Both the position numbers and the translations under genes were made by a program. This document shows, piece after piece, positions 14,779-24,833 of a stretch of 33,360 nucleotides of DNA. Origin of the DNA: an uncultured Clostridia bacterium. Its GTDB lineage: Bacteria; Bacillota; Clostridia; UBA1381. The notes below the pieces were generated by a model that ran no database searches, was not told the DNA's origin, and worked only from the letters and a program-made list of their open reading frames with translations. Every line of letters starts with the position of its first letter. The first letter of the stretch is position 1. Location: positions 1 to 33,360 of the forward strand of contig CANQYQ010000009.1 in assembly GCA_947628155.1 (NCBI GenBank), written 5' to 3'.

Positions 14779-15613
14779 CACTTTTCTCTGATAATTTCAA
14801 TATATTTTCTATTTTCATGCTGTCTCCCCAAACCGCCTTTGAATCATACGGTCTGTCGGGATATTTTCCATAATCAAGTTTTATTTCGAAACCGTTTTCT
14901 TTGATAAATCTTTCAACACGCTCGGCGAGCTTTTCCGGTCGACCTGAGCATATATTTATTATGCCGTTTATTTTATCCTGTTCAACGGTTCTTGCAACTC
15001 TTTTGCAAAAATCATCATAGTCCAAAAAATCGTATTGATTTAAACCGCTTGTAAACGGAAAGGCTTTCTCTCCTCTTTCCTCCGCAGATGCTATTTTTGA
15101 AAAAATAGAGGCTCCGGCTTTATCCGGACTCACTATATAAAATCCTCGCAGCCACTGAAAGATAACTCCGCTTTTTTCGGTTATTATTTCCGTATACTGC
15201 CTCAAAGCGTTTTTTGCTATGCCATAATTATTCTCGGGAAAGCACGGCGTAGTTTCTTTGATACTGCCCTCAAAGAAGCCCACTTCATGCATCGTTCCGA
15301 GAACGGACAGCTTTTTTATACCGCTCTCTGCCATTTTAGTTATAAAATCAACGTGCGCCGGCAGGTCCCCGATATGAGTGACGGCGTTATGTACAAACCC
15401 GTTTCGCCAAGCAAGGTGCAGCAGACCGTCCAAATGGCCGAAATACTCGTATGGATCTGATATGTCAAATAAATTGCAGTCAACTCTTTTTGCGCGTTGA
15501 TCAACCGAATCGGTAGAAAAATCGGCGGCAGTCACTTCGATCCCGTCATCAAGAAGCCGCTTTACAATGCCTCTGCCGAGATATCCGTTCGCGCCTGTAA
15601 CCAATACCTTCAT
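14771..15613 (-). CDS. Extended SDR, putative dTDP-4-keto-6-deoxyhexose reductase
   Basis: 280 aa. It has an N-terminal VTGANGYLGRGIVKRLLDDG nucleotide-binding loop, LHLAWRNG where most SDRs have an NxAA strand, VLGTMHEVG before the active site, and the catalytic YGIAK. It lies 4 bp after rmlB at the end of an rmlA-rmlC-rmlB run, where rmlD would be expected, but it lacks typical RmlD features. Reductases of this shape make dTDP-fucose (Fcf1-like) or dTDP-6-deoxy-L-talose (Tll-like) from the keto intermediate. Because RmlC is present, an L-configured product such as 6-deoxy-L-talose, or L-rhamnose with an RmlD elsewhere, is likely. This is an inference from context. Confidence 0.85.
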   Translation of the reverse strand: MKVLVTGANGYLGRGIVKRLLDDGIEVTAADFSTDSVDQRAKRVDCNLFDISDPYEYFGHLDGLLHLAWRNGFVHNAVTHIGDLPAHVDFITKMAESGIKKLSVLGTMHEVGFFEGSIKETTPCFPENNYGIAKNALRQYTEIITEKSGVIFQWLRGFYIVSPDKAGASIFSKIASAEERGEKAFPFTSGLNQYDFLDYDDFCKRVARTVEQDKINGIINICSGRPEKLAERVERFIKENGFEIKLDYGKYPDRPYDSKAVWGDSMKIENILKLSEKSDE

Positions 15614-15617
15614 CTTC

Positions 15618-16637
15618 TCACCTGTTTCCGTACATTTTTTCGTAATAATTTCTATATTCGCCGCTGATGATGGTCTCCCACCAGTCGCGGTTATTGAGAT
15701 ACCAGTCGATCGTCTTTTCTATGCCATCGGCGAACTTCGTTTCCGGCAGCCAGCCAAGCTCGGTGTGTATCTTCGTCGGGTCGATCGCGTAGCGCATATC
15801 ATGCCCCTTGCGGTCGGTGACGTATGTGATAAGGCTCTCCGGCTTGCCGAGCTTTTGGCAGATCAGCTTCACGATGTCGATGTTCCGCATCTCGTTGTGT
15901 CCGCCGACGTTATATATCTCGCCGACGCGCCCTTTGTGTATGATGAGGTCGATCGCGCGGCAGTGATCCTCGACATAGAGCCAGTCGCGGACGTTCTCTC
16001 CCTTGCCGTACACCGGCAGAGGCTTGTCGTTCAGGCAGTTCGCTATCATAAGCGGGATTAGCTTCTCAGGAAAATGATACGGCCCGTAATTGTTCGAGCA
16101 GCGCGAGATCGTCACAGGCAGCCCGTATGTACGGTGATACGCAAGCACGAGCAGATCTGCCGATGCTTTCGACGCGCTGTAAGGGCTTGACGTGTGCAGC
16201 GGAGTTTCCTCTGTGAAGAACAGGTCGGGTCTGTCGAGCGGCAGGTCGCCGTAGACCTCGTCCGTGCTGACCTGATGATATCTTGTGATACCGTATTTGC
16301 GGCACGCATCCATCAGAACCTGCGTGCCGAGAATATTCGTTTGCAGGAATACTTCCGGATTTTCGATGCTTCTGTCAACGTGACTTTCCGCCGCGAAGTT
16401 GACGACAATGTCGGGATGCTCTTCTTCAAACAGATTATACACGCCCTCGCGGTCGCAGATGTCGAGCTTTACAAAGCGGAAGTTCGGCTTGTCCATGACA
16501 GACGCGAGCGTCGAAAGATTGCCCGCGTATGTGAGCTTGTCGAGGCACACGATGCGATAGTCAGGGTGTGAGCCGAGCATATGGAATATGAAATTCGAGC
16601 CTATGAAGCCGGCACCGCCGGTCACGATGATTGTCAT
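15618..16637 (-). CDS. rmlB: dTDP-glucose 4,6-dehydratase
   Basis: 339 aa, normal length. It shows VTGGAGFIGSNF, the dTDP-glucose-specific DKLTYAGNL, NFAAESHVDRSI, the STDEVYGDL motif carrying the catalytic Asp-Glu, and YSASKASADLL (YxxxK). It converts dTDP-glucose to dTDP-4-keto-6-deoxyglucose in the cytoplasm. It is 2 bp from rmlC and part of a compact rml block. Confidence 0.97.
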   Translation of the reverse strand: MTIIVTGGAGFIGSNFIFHMLGSHPDYRIVCLDKLTYAGNLSTLASVMDKPNFRFVKLDICDREGVYNLFEEEHPDIVVNFAAESHVDRSIENPEVFLQTNILGTQVLMDACRKYGITRYHQVSTDEVYGDLPLDRPDLFFTEETPLHTSSPYSASKASADLLVLAYHRTYGLPVTISRCSNNYGPYHFPEKLIPLMIANCLNDKPLPVYGKGENVRDWLYVEDHCRAIDLIIHKGRVGEIYNVGGHNEMRNIDIVKLICQKLGKPESLITYVTDRKGHDMRYAIDPTKIHTELGWLPETKFADGIEKTIDWYLNNRDWWETIISGEYRNYYEKMYGNR

Positions 16638-16639
16638 AT

Positions 16640-17197
16640 TTACACCTCAAACTCGATTCTTGATTCGCGGAGCGTCGGGTGATGCTTGTCCTTTTCACTC
16701 AGTATTATCTCGCCGACGTCAGGCCATTCGACGCCCACGTCGGGATCATTCCACATTATCCCGCCCTCGTCCTCGGGATGGTAAAGCTCGTCGCATTTAT
16801 ACGCAAATTCCGCTGTCTCAGACACAACAATGAATCCATGCGCAAAGCCTCGCGGTACCATGAACTGATGCTTATTCTCGTCAGAGAGCAGCACGCCGAT
16901 CCATTTGCCGTATGTTTTGCTTCCCTTTCGCAAGTCGACTGCAACGTCGAAAACCTCACCTTTTAAAACGCGCACAAGCTTCGCCTGCGGGTGGGTTTTC
17001 TGAAAATGAAGTCCGCGTAAAACACCTCTGCAGCTGCTCGACTGATTGTCCTGTACGAACGTGTAATCAAGTCCTGCAACCTTGAAATCCGCTTCATTGT
17101 ACGTCTCCATAAAATAGCCGCGGTTGTCGCCGTAAGCTGTCGGCTCGATTATGTATACACCTTCTATTTTCGTTTTGATAAAGTTGAACTTGCCCAT
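16640..17197 (-). CDS. rmlC: dTDP-4-dehydrorhamnose 3,5-epimerase
   Basis: 185 aa from ATG at 17197, directly after the rmlA stop; a longer frame to 17224 would overlap rmlA by 26 nt and adds residues not typical of the family. The cupin motifs are clear: QDNQSSSCRGVLRGLHFQ with the catalytic His, LVRVLKGEVFDVAVDLRKGS, FMVPRGFAHGF, YKCDELYHPEDEGGI and the closing DPDVGVEWP. It epimerises C3 and C5 of the 4-keto sugar and so commits the pathway to an L-sugar. Confidence 0.96.
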   Translation of the reverse strand: MGKFNFIKTKIEGVYIIEPTAYGDNRGYFMETYNEADFKVAGLDYTFVQDNQSSSCRGVLRGLHFQKTHPQAKLVRVLKGEVFDVAVDLRKGSKTYGKWIGVLLSDENKHQFMVPRGFAHGFIVVSETAEFAYKCDELYHPEDEGGIMWNDPDVGVEWPDVGEIILSEKDKHHPTLRESRIEFEV

Positions 17198-17198
17198 A

Positions 17199-18083
17199 TC
17201 AATATACCAGCTTACCTTCCGCAACGTTTTTCAGATGCTGTCCGTACGGTGATTTTCCGTATTTCACGGCGGAGTGCAATAGTCTCTCTCTTGTGATCCA
17301 GCCGTTTTTATATGCGATCTCCTCCGGCGCCGATATCTCGATGCCCTGCCTGTTCTGTATCATCTTCACAAAATCCGTCGCCTCGGCAAGGCTGTCCATC
17401 GTGCCCGTGTCAAGCCATGCGAAACCTCTGCCCAAAAGCTGCACATCGAGCAAACCTTCGTCTAAATACATCTTATTAAGCGTCGTTATCTCGAGCTCGC
17501 CTCTTGCCGACGGCTTGACATACTTTGCAATTGCCGAGACGCCCGAAGGATAGAAGTACAGCCCCGTGACGGCATAGTTTGACTTCGGCTCACTCGGTTT
17601 TTCTTCGATAGAAACCGCATGTCCATCGTTGTCAAATTCGACTACCCCGAACCTCTCCGGGTCCGGAACATAGTATCCGAACACTGTCGCGCGGCCCGAT
17701 TCGGCGTTTGCAGCCGCCACGCGAAGCAACTTCCCAAATCCGTTACCGTAGAAGATGTTGTCACCGAGAACCATCGCGCACGGCTCGTCGCCTATGAACT
17801 CTTCGCCGAGAATAAACGCCTGCGCAAGTCCGTCCGGCGACGGCTGTTCTATGTACGACAACTTTATCCCGTAATCTGACCCGTCACCGAGCAGCCGTTC
17901 AAAGTTCGGCAGATCGGACGGGGTCGAAATTATGAGGATATCGTTTATACCCGCAAGCATAAGTGTTGAGAGCGGGTAATATACCATAGGCTTGTCGTAA
18001 ACAGGCAAAAGCTGTTTCGACGTTACCATTGTAAGCGGGTAAAGCCGTGTTCCGGCTCCTCCTGCCAAAATTATGCCTCGCAT
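17199..18083 (-). CDS. rmlA: Glucose-1-phosphate thymidylyltransferase
   Basis: 294 aa. N-terminal [14 protein letters not shown] with the [17 protein letters not shown] signature of Rml[11 protein letters not shown], the EKP-containing [20 protein letters not shown] and [12 protein letters not shown]. It makes dTDP-glucose from glucose-1-phosphate, which the phosphohexomutase at 28.4-30.1 kb could provide. A CTGGAGAG ribosome site precedes the ATG. Confidence 0.97.
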   Translation of the reverse strand: MRGIILAGGAGTRLYPLTMVTSKQLLPVYDKPMVYYPLSTLMLAGINDILIISTPSDLPNFERLLGDGSDYGIKLSYIEQPSPDGLAQAFILGEEFIGDEPCAMVLGDNIFYGNGFGKLLRVAAANAESGRATVFGYYVPDPERFGVVEFDNDGHAVSIEEKPSEPKSNYAVTGLYFYPSGVSAIAKYVKPSARGELEITTLNKMYLDEGLLDVQLLGRGFAWLDTGTMDSLAEATDFVKMIQNRQGIEISAPEEIAYKNGWITRERLLHSAVKYGKSPYGQHLKNVAEGKLVY

Positions 18084-18097
18084 AAATTCTCTCCAGT

Positions 18098-19075
18098 TTA
18101 ATTGCCGGTGTTCTCTTCGAGATCTATAATATAATCAATAAGCTTTGACGGGGAAAAACGTCCGTCGTAGTGATAGTCAACCGGTATTCGCTCCGTAACC
18201 CAATTCCAATTTATATCATCAATGTTATCGTACACATGAATATAATTTGGATTGTAAAACGGAAAATCTACAACATATTTATTGTTGGTCAATAACTTTT
18301 TATTGTAACAAACCGCCTCATAATATCTTAAAGTCGCGCCTGTTTGATTTTCCACCAACATTTCAAGTATGCAATTGCTTTTTACTGTTTCTTCAACCAA
18401 TGTTTTGTATGAAATGTACTTGTTGTATGTGATCTCATTTTTGTATTTTTGATCTTTGCGCTTGGCTTTATAAATTCTGAATTTTTCTGTTACTCCATGA
18501 TTTTTAGCCTGCTTATAAATCTCTAATATCTCCGTCAATCTTCCTTTATCCGAACCTGCCATGTATAAATCATATTGGACGTTTGTGTCAACATCATAAA
18601 GGATCGAATACGGCAGATAAGTGTAAATAAACCCATTGTTTTTGGCATCCAGAATATCGAAATCCAAAACATAATCGAATTTTATTTCAGACAGATATTC
18701 CTTAACTTGATCGCAATCGGCAGAATCCCATTTATCCCAAATAAGCATAACGAGTTTAATATTATATTTTGTCTGCAGTTCCGCCAATTCCGAAGGTTTT
18801 ATCGGATATATCGATGTGTTTACGAAAAATAAAAAATACTCGACGTCCGTTTGCCAATCTATTTTTTTTAAACTGTTACACCATATTCTTTTGAAAGGTA
18901 TGTCTATATTTCTGTTCATCAACGGACTGAAATGTATTCTTTGAATAAAATTAATGATTTTAAAACGTGAATCCTTCCTTGCCATCCATACAGTGGCTCG
19001 TTCGTCCGAATAAAAATCATTAAATATAACATCTGTAATTCCGTGTAATCTTACTATAATAAATTCTCTATCCAT
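18098..19075 (-). CDS. Putative glycosyltransferase (GT-B-like, family not assigned)
   Basis: 325 aa from ATG 19075; an alternative ATG at 19096 would overlap the wzy stop by 8 nt. AT-rich. The C-terminal third has a pattern seen in uncharacterised capsule glycosyltransferases: [20 protein letters not shown], then [19 protein letters not shown] and LTNNKYV, equivalent to the donor-binding E-x7-E region of GT-B enzymes. [12 protein letters not shown] and YLPYSIL lie in the middle. No membrane helices or signal peptide. Located between wzy and rmlA, it probably adds one sugar of the repeat unit. Donor unknown. Confidence 0.7.
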   Translation of the reverse strand: MDREFIIVRLHGITDVIFNDFYSDERATVWMARKDSRFKIINFIQRIHFSPLMNRNIDIPFKRIWCNSLKKIDWQTDVEYFLFFVNTSIYPIKPSELAELQTKYNIKLVMLIWDKWDSADCDQVKEYLSEIKFDYVLDFDILDAKNNGFIYTYLPYSILYDVDTNVQYDLYMAGSDKGRLTEILEIYKQAKNHGVTEKFRIYKAKRKDQKYKNEITYNKYISYKTLVEETVKSNCILEMLVENQTGATLRYYEAVCYNKKLLTNNKYVVDFPFYNPNYIHVYDNIDDINWNWVTERIPVDYHYDGRFSPSKLIDYIIDLEENTGN

Positions 19076-19088
19076 ACTTTTTCTCGAC

Positions 19089-20576
19089 TTATGCATTAGC
19101 GGGTACCTGCGGGGAAGTATCTTTATTTTCCAAGCAAACAACACTGGTATTTATTTTATATTTTGCGTATGTTGATATTAAAAAAAGCATCGGAATGATT
19201 CGCGTTGAATAAATCATTGTCAAATCACCCTTTAAAATATTCGGCAGAATAAATACTGTAATATATATCCACTCTATATTTTTCTTGTTTCTTATGCCGT
19301 CAAAATTGATGTACTGCTTAAGCAACTGCATCCATGACAGCACCCCTAAAATACCAATCTGTCCCAAAGCACAAGCTATTCCGCTGTGAGCATATGCTGT
19401 GCCAAGTCCAAATCCAAACAGAGGCCTATTCGTAAGAACCGTCCTTATTGTGTCAAATGCACCATATATTCTTGCCGTTTCAGATGACGAACCCAATTTT
19501 CCGATAGAAGCCGTATTATAAATTGTTGTTATAACAGCAATCGCTTTCTCCATTCTGGAAACTAAATATTCGTTATTAAATATTAAAACAGTAAATCCAA
19601 TGCCCCCTATTATAAGAATACATATTATGATTATGCTGCTTCGGATTTTTATTTTACGTCCCTCATTTTCTTTGATTGTTATTCTTTCCTCACGATAACA
19701 AATATAATACATCAACCCCAAAGCAGCTATATACATTATTGCAGAAAATGCCCCTGATATAAGCCACAAAAAAACAGTTAAAACTAGCCATATAATGTTT
19801 TTATTTACGCTTTTTGTAAGTATAATAAATGCAACAAACAAAAACAGTACATCGGATAAATGAGACGGCTCTTTTGTGAAGCCTTGCAGCTCCGCATGGC
19901 TGCCTCTAAAGATTATTCCTGTGTATGTAGCTTTAGCTAATCCAAAAAACGCTGTTCTGAACTGAGAAGCAATCGACAAGCTGAAGAATGTTTGTGTTAC
20001 ATATTCAAATAAAACAAAAATTAAATGTATCTTTATCGTAACAAGGATGCTTGAGACGATCTTTTGATAATCTTTTCTTTTCAAGAACGCCTTGCTTACA
20101 AGCAAAAGAAGCGAAATAATGGCGCAGCGTACAAGCATTAAATAAGTTTGATTGCCAATCACTATGCTTGTTTTTTCAGATTCTCCTGCCAAAAAAGCAT
20201 CCCAATTGCCTGTTGTAGCATCAAGTATTTTAGCGTCGCTTGGCAAAATCACCGCAAAGGCAATCCCTAAAAAAATAATTAAGTTGAATATCAAAAGTCT
20301 TATTAAAAGCTTCTTTTTTATTCGCATTTTATTAGAAACAAGCATGATCAATGCGATAGCACTTGTGAGTCCTATTACAACTTCGTTGTATGCAATTTCA
20401 TACCCGCCGGCTGTTTTAAACATGTATCCGCCCAAGCTGTTAATCTCAAGGCAGCACGAAAATGCCATCGAAAAGACATATAAGCTATACAGTGACTTGC
20501 CTTTGAACAAGCAATGGAAAACTTGATACAAGTATATGGCAACCACGATAAAACCGAAATAAGGAATCCCTAACAT
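19089..20576 (-). CDS. wzy: O-antigen/capsule polymerase (Wzy-like)
   Basis: 495 aa, AT-rich and hydrophobic, with about 11-12 predicted membrane segments and a large soluble loop following the GFTKEPSHLSDVLFL region. GFGLGTAYAHSGIACALGQI near residue 395 resembles the G-rich loop of O-antigen ligase/polymerase proteins. Sequence conservation in Wzy is always poor, so the call rests on topology, length, motif and location among glycosyltransferases with a Wzx in the same locus. GGAG precedes the ATG. Confidence 0.87.
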   Translation of the reverse strand: MLGIPYFGFIVVAIYLYQVFHCLFKGKSLYSLYVFSMAFSCCLEINSLGGYMFKTAGGYEIAYNEVVIGLTSAIALIMLVSNKMRIKKKLLIRLLIFNLIIFLGIAFAVILPSDAKILDATTGNWDAFLAGESEKTSIVIGNQTYLMLVRCAIISLLLLVSKAFLKRKDYQKIVSSILVTIKIHLIFVLFEYVTQTFFSLSIASQFRTAFFGLAKATYTGIIFRGSHAELQGFTKEPSHLSDVLFLFVAFIILTKSVNKNIIWLVLTVFLWLISGAFSAIMYIAALGLMYYICYREERITIKENEGRKIKIRSSIIIICILIIGGIGFTVLIFNNEYLVSRMEKAIAVITTIYNTASIGKLGSSSETARIYGAFDTIRTVLTNRPLFGFGLGTAYAHSGIACALGQIGILGVLSWMQLLKQYINFDGIRNKKNIEWIYITVFILPNILKGDLTMIYSTRIIPMLFLISTYAKYKINTSVVCLENKDTSPQVPANA

Positions 20577-20592
20577 TTTTCTCCTATCGTGA

Positions 20593-20619
20593 GTGAGACA
20601 GCATTTTCGCTTTTCTCAC
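20593..20619 (-). other. Hairpin in the leader of the Wzy-like gene
   Basis: GTGAGA and TCTCAC form six pairs, with an inner AGC/GCT stem. It sits between the upstream GT4 stop and the GGAG of the polymerase gene. No T-run follows, so it is more likely an mRNA processing or translation element than a terminator. Confidence 0.3.
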
Positions 20620-20639
20620 TTTCATAAAACTATTGCATT

Positions 20640-21680
20640 TTATATATTTTTTAAAATGTGCGCCAGCTTTTCAGAGCTTTTTTCCCAACTGAACTTATTT
20701 AAAATCTTTTCGTTGCTCTCTACCGGACTAGAAAGGAGCTTTTCCAAATCAACGTCTGCATTGTTCGGATCGATGTAGTATACGGAATTTTCAAATATCT
20801 CCCTCATGCAGCTGGCGTCAGAAACTACCACCTTTGCCCCAACGGTCAAAGCCTCGAGGGGAGGAATGCCAAATCCTTCATAAAAAGTTGGAAACAAAAA
20901 CGCTTTGCAGTCTTGCATCAGGGCCTTGGCCTCTTCATCGCTCACATATCCCAAAAGTTTTAAATTCTTCGGCAAATCAAAGCTATACTCAGTCCCGAAG
21001 ACTTTTGAATTAATGCCGCCCGCAACCGCAAAATAGCTTCCGGGATTGTTTTTTGCCGCTTCAGCTATCCACTTAAAATTCTTATTCGGAGACAAGCTGC
21101 TCATAGCAAAATAATATTCATTTTTCTTTAAATCGTATTTTTTGAGCGCATTCTCGTCACATTCTGCTCGAACGTAATGCTGCCATGCATTCGGAATAAC
21201 TTCAATTTTATTTTTATCTAATTTGTAATATTTGCATATTTCATTTCGGCTGAATTCAGAGACCGTAACGATTCTTTTGATTCGATGAATGCAAAGTTTA
21301 AATACGAGCTCATACCAAATCCTAAATTTTCGAGAATAGAATGTAGGGTTTGATTTAAAGCTTACATCATGTATGACGACAATATGCGGCGTCAGAATCG
21401 GCATTACATTGCACAGATTGACACAAGTGCCGAAATTTTTTATTACATGCAGTGGCAAGCTGATCTGCTCCCACATACTGCCTTTAAATCTTCCTATCTT
21501 TTTTACGGAAATATTCTTGTATTCGGGTACATTCTTTGAGTCGGAACTTACAGCAATCTCGATGTTGTCATCTTTTGTAACGATCTTATCAAGCTCAAGT
21601 AGAACTTCTCTCGCATAACGTTGAACGCCTGTGACTGTTTGAAACAAAAATTTGCCATTTATAATTATTTTTTTACTCAT
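20640..21680 (-). CDS. GT4-family glycosyltransferase, WbaZ/MtfB-like
   Basis: 346 aa from ATG 21680 (AGGTGAG 4-5 nt upstream); the ATG overlaps the stop of the preceding gene (ATGAGTAA). It has an N-terminal GVQRYAREVLLEL acceptor-side motif, IVVIHDVSF, VSEFSRNEI, NKNFKWIAEAAK and the GT4 donor motif FLFPTFYEGFGIPPLEAL (E-x7-E). GVQRYAR-type GT4 enzymes include mannosyl- and rhamnosyltransferases that use GDP donors, which fits the GDP-D-rhamnose genes just upstream. The exact linkage is unknown. Confidence 0.92.
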   Translation of the reverse strand: MSKKIIINGKFLFQTVTGVQRYAREVLLELDKIVTKDDNIEIAVSSDSKNVPEYKNISVKKIGRFKGSMWEQISLPLHVIKNFGTCVNLCNVMPILTPHIVVIHDVSFKSNPTFYSRKFRIWYELVFKLCIHRIKRIVTVSEFSRNEICKYYKLDKNKIEVIPNAWQHYVRAECDENALKKYDLKKNEYYFAMSSLSPNKNFKWIAEAAKNNPGSYFAVAGGINSKVFGTEYSFDLPKNLKLLGYVSDEEAKALMQDCKAFLFPTFYEGFGIPPLEALTVGAKVVVSDASCMREIFENSVYYIDPNNADVDLEKLLSSPVESNEKILNKFSWEKSSEKLAHILKNI

Positions 21681-22839
21681 CAAGCTCACCTATAAGCTTC
21701 ATCAAGTTTTTTTCGAAATTCTTTTCAGTAAAGTTGTCAAGTACTCTGGTTCTCGCAGCTTCACCGTATTTTTCTCTCAAATTTGAATCACTCGCCAATA
21801 TTTTCAGCGCCTCTGCATATGCTTTGCTGTCACCATTCGGGCACTCTATTCCGGTTACACCGTTAAGGTTGACATAATTCACCCCGCTTCCCGGTATCGC
21901 AAAAGTCACGGCAGGCTTGCTAAAGTACATTCCTTCAGCGAGTGCAAGACCGAAAGCTTCGTTTCTTGTGACAGAAGGAAAGCAAATTATGTCGCATGCA
22001 TATAAATACTGTCTTCGCTCCGAAATGCTGATTTTTCCTAAAAATTCTATTTTGCTGTCTCCTTCCGCCTGCTTTTTAAGTTCATCAGTCAGCGGACCTG
22101 CACCGGCAATAAGAAATTTAAAGTCTGAATTTTCAAGTTCTTTCGACGCCTCTATAAGATAATTCAGTCCTTTATACGGAACGTGCCGTCCGATAAACAG
22201 CCCTATTGTCTTACCATAATATTTTTCTTTGATTTCCTTTGCCTTATTTATTTCATCATCTGACATCACAAGGCTTTTTTGATCAATCGTATAGGGCAGC
22301 AGAGCCTTTTTTTCGCCAAAATACTTGCTATATGCCGACTGCTCGATATGCATAGGCGTTGCACCGACAATCTTATCCGCGCGCTTTATAAGTGCCAAAG
22401 TCTGAGGGTGAAATAATTTACCTAAAATCTTTTGCTTTGTGATATCAAGATGCCAATAAATAATCAGCTTTGTTTCTTTTTTTAGATTCGGCAGCAAAAA
22501 TGCAGCAAGATACGGACTCGGATAATGGAAAATAACTATGTCCGGATCAAAAGACCTCATCAATCTTTTAATCTCACCAGGATATGTAAGAGAAATGAGC
22601 TGAGAAGCTATTTTAGCAACACAGCCGCATCGCGTCACCTCGACCTCGTCGACTTCTTCTGTCACAGTTTCATTTCTATGACAGACATATCCTTCAGACA
22701 CGGCGTCTTCGTTAAAGCAAATTATCTTCTGTTCGATATCTTTATTTGTCTTTAAGGCATTTGCAACATCTCTCGCTACTTGTTCTATCCCGCCAATTCG
22801 CGGATACATTCCACAAACGACTTGCAAAACTTTAGTCAT
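21673..22839 (-). CDS. GT4-family glycosyltransferase
   Basis: 388 aa. N-terminal GMYPRIGGIEQVARDVANAL is the glycine loop of GT4 enzymes. VIFHYPSPYLA and IYWHLDI follow, then the donor half with IGLFIGRHVPYKGLNYLIEA and CFPSVTRNEAFGLALAEGM (E-x7-E). Cytoplasmic, retaining, nucleotide-sugar dependent. It directly follows the GDP-D-rhamnose genes, so GDP-mannose or GDP-D-rhamnose are the likely donors (inference). Confidence 0.92.
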   Translation of the reverse strand: MTKVLQVVCGMYPRIGGIEQVARDVANALKTNKDIEQKIICFNEDAVSEGYVCHRNETVTEEVDEVEVTRCGCVAKIASQLISLTYPGEIKRLMRSFDPDIVIFHYPSPYLAAFLLPNLKKETKLIIYWHLDITKQKILGKLFHPQTLALIKRADKIVGATPMHIEQSAYSKYFGEKKALLPYTIDQKSLVMSDDEINKAKEIKEKYYGKTIGLFIGRHVPYKGLNYLIEASKELENSDFKFLIAGAGPLTDELKKQAEGDSKIEFLGKISISERRQYLYACDIICFPSVTRNEAFGLALAEGMYFSKPAVTFAIPGSGVNYVNLNGVTGIECPNGDSKAYAEALKILASDSNLREKYGEAARTRVLDNFTEKNFEKNLMKLIGELDE

Positions 22840-22853
22840 TTTACTGTCCCACT

Positions 22854-23762
22854 CTATTTGATATAAGCTGCCACCATCTCCCTCAGCGCATCAAAAACGC
22901 TGAACTCCGGCCTCCAACCTAATTTTTTACATATCAGTGCGTTATCACAACAAATCATGGGCGTGTCTACCGGTCTGAACCTTGCGGGATCGATCTCGAC
23001 TTTTATCTCCTGCCTACTGAATTTGAGAATATATTCGAGTATATCGCGAAGGCTGTGTGCCATTCCGGAGCCGACGTTGTAGACAGTCTCGCAGTCGTCA
23101 CTTTCGAGTATCATTCGATATGCCCTCACGATATCCTTCACATGGCTGAAATCGCGCCTTGCCGAGAGATTTCCGACCTTTATGACGCCCGGCTTGCCCG
23201 ACTTTTCTATTTCGGCGACCTGCTTGCAGAAGCTTGGCAGCACGAAACTGTCCGACTGGCCAGGACCGGTATGATTGAACGGTCTTACACAGTATATCTT
23301 CATGTTGAAGCGTTCCCTGTAAACTTCTGCAAATCTCTCCTGTGCCATCTTTGAGATGCCGTAGGGATTGTTCGCGTTGAGGGGGTTTTTCTCGTTGATC
23401 GGCTTGTTTGAAGCTTCATATTCCTCGCTCGAACCGACAAACAGTATTTTCGGCTTTTTCTCAAGATGCCTTGCCGCTTCTAAGATGTTCAGCGCGCCTA
23501 TGACATTCACGGAAACAGTCGTCTGCGGTATGCTCCATGACTGCCCAACGCTGCTTATCGCAGCGAGGTTCACCACCATGTCGGGAACAGTTTCTCTGAT
23601 AACGCGTTCCACCGAGCCGGCATCCAAAATATTCGCACTCATAAACGGGATGGCGCCCGTTTCTTTTATGTCGGTTCCGACAACATCATATCCGTGTTCC
23701 ATAAATTCTCTCGCGAGATACGGTCCGACAAATCCAGAGACGCCGAATATCAGGACTTTCAT
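22854..23762 (-). CDS. rmd: GDP-4-dehydro-6-deoxy-D-mannose reductase
   Basis: 302 aa from ATG 23762, which shares one base with the gmd stop (TGATG). It shows FGVSGFVGPYLAREFMEHGY, VNLAAISSVGQSW, FVGSSEEY and the catalytic YGISKMAQE. The length and FVG loop resemble Rmd (D-rhamnose) more than the fucose synthase Fcl. It should reduce the Gmd product to GDP-D-rhamnose. Confidence 0.9.
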   Translation of the reverse strand: MKVLIFGVSGFVGPYLAREFMEHGYDVVGTDIKETGAIPFMSANILDAGSVERVIRETVPDMVVNLAAISSVGQSWSIPQTTVSVNVIGALNILEAARHLEKKPKILFVGSSEEYEASNKPINEKNPLNANNPYGISKMAQERFAEVYRERFNMKIYCVRPFNHTGPGQSDSFVLPSFCKQVAEIEKSGKPGVIKVGNLSARRDFSHVKDIVRAYRMILESDDCETVYNVGSGMAHSLRDILEYILKFSRQEIKVEIDPARFRPVDTPMICCDNALICKKLGWRPEFSVFDALREMVAAYIK

Positions 23763-24796
23763 CACTTTATTCCGGCTTCCTTTTTGGCAAGTTCAAGGTC
23801 GTGTTTTGCCATCAGCGCACAAAGCTCCTCATAGCTCGTCTTTTGGGGATTCCACCCGAGCTTTGTCTTTGCCTTTGTCGGGTCGCCCAAGAGATTTACA
23901 ACATCTGTCGGTCTGAACCACTGAGGATTCACGCACACGATCATTTTGTCCGTCTTTTTGTCGTATCCCTTTTCATCAAGTCCACTGCCTTCCCATCTGA
24001 GTTCTATGCCTACATGCTTGAAAGCAAGCTCCGTAAACTCTCTGACCGTATGCTGAACGCCGGTCGCTATAACGTAATCGTCCGGCTCGTCCTGTTGTAG
24101 TATCAGCCACATGCACTCGACATAATCCTTCGCATATCCCCAATCACGGAGAGAATCAAGATTTCCGAGTTCTAGATGATCCTGAAGTCCGCATGCTATT
24201 CTTCCAGCGGCAAGTGTAATCTTGCGAGTTACAAAGTTGTCTCCTCTACGCTCAGATTCATGGTTGAACAGAATCCCGTTGCATGCGAACATTCCGTATG
24301 CATCTCTGTATTCCTTTATAATCCAGAACCCGTACTGCTTCGCTACCGCGTAAGGACTGTACGGATGGAACGGCGTGTTTTCGTTCTGCGGACACTCCTC
24401 GACCTTTCCGTAAAGCTCCGATGTTGATGCCTGATATATGCGGCATGTCTTGTCGAGTCTCGCCGTATGCACAGCTTCAAGTATCCGCAAAACGCCGAGC
24501 GCGTCGACATCGCCTGTATACTCTGCCGCGTCGAACGATACCTGAACATGTGACTGAGCAGCAAGGTTGTATATTTCGTCCGGCTTCACCCGAAGCACTA
24601 TCTTTGTGATACTCGAAGAATCGGAAAGATCCCCCTCGTGTATGATGAGTTTGTCCAATATGTGATCAATGCGTGCGGTCGTTGAAACGGACGCACGGCG
24701 GATTATGCCGTGTACCTCATAGCCCTTCTCTAGCAGAAGTTCCGCAAGATAGGAGCCGTCCTGTCCCGTTATACCTGTTATGAGTGCTTTTTTCAT
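23762..24796 (-). CDS. gmd: GDP-mannose 4,6-dehydratase
   Basis: 344 aa. The start [20 protein letters not shown] and GIIRRAS are diagnostic of Gmd, followed by [33 protein letters not shown] and [16 protein letters not shown]. It dehydrates GDP-mannose to the 4-keto-6-deoxy intermediate, the first step towards D-rhamnose, and is directly coupled to rmd. Confidence 0.97.
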   Translation of the reverse strand: MKKALITGITGQDGSYLAELLLEKGYEVHGIIRRASVSTTARIDHILDKLIIHEGDLSDSSSITKIVLRVKPDEIYNLAAQSHVQVSFDAAEYTGDVDALGVLRILEAVHTARLDKTCRIYQASTSELYGKVEECPQNENTPFHPYSPYAVAKQYGFWIIKEYRDAYGMFACNGILFNHESERRGDNFVTRKITLAAGRIACGLQDHLELGNLDSLRDWGYAKDYVECMWLILQQDEPDDYVIATGVQHTVREFTELAFKHVGIELRWEGSGLDEKGYDKKTDKMIVCVNPQWFRPTDVVNLLGDPTKAKTKLGWNPQKTSYEELCALMAKHDLELAKKEAGIK

Positions 24797-24833
24797 GTGT
24801 TAAAACCCTTCCGTTGTTTTTGTCCTCTATTTT

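Noticed and set aside
18862-18869. T8 run as a further phase-variable tract
   Set aside because: It lies in an intact AT-rich gene whose frame is continuous; A/T runs of this size are expected there and no frame break accompanies it.
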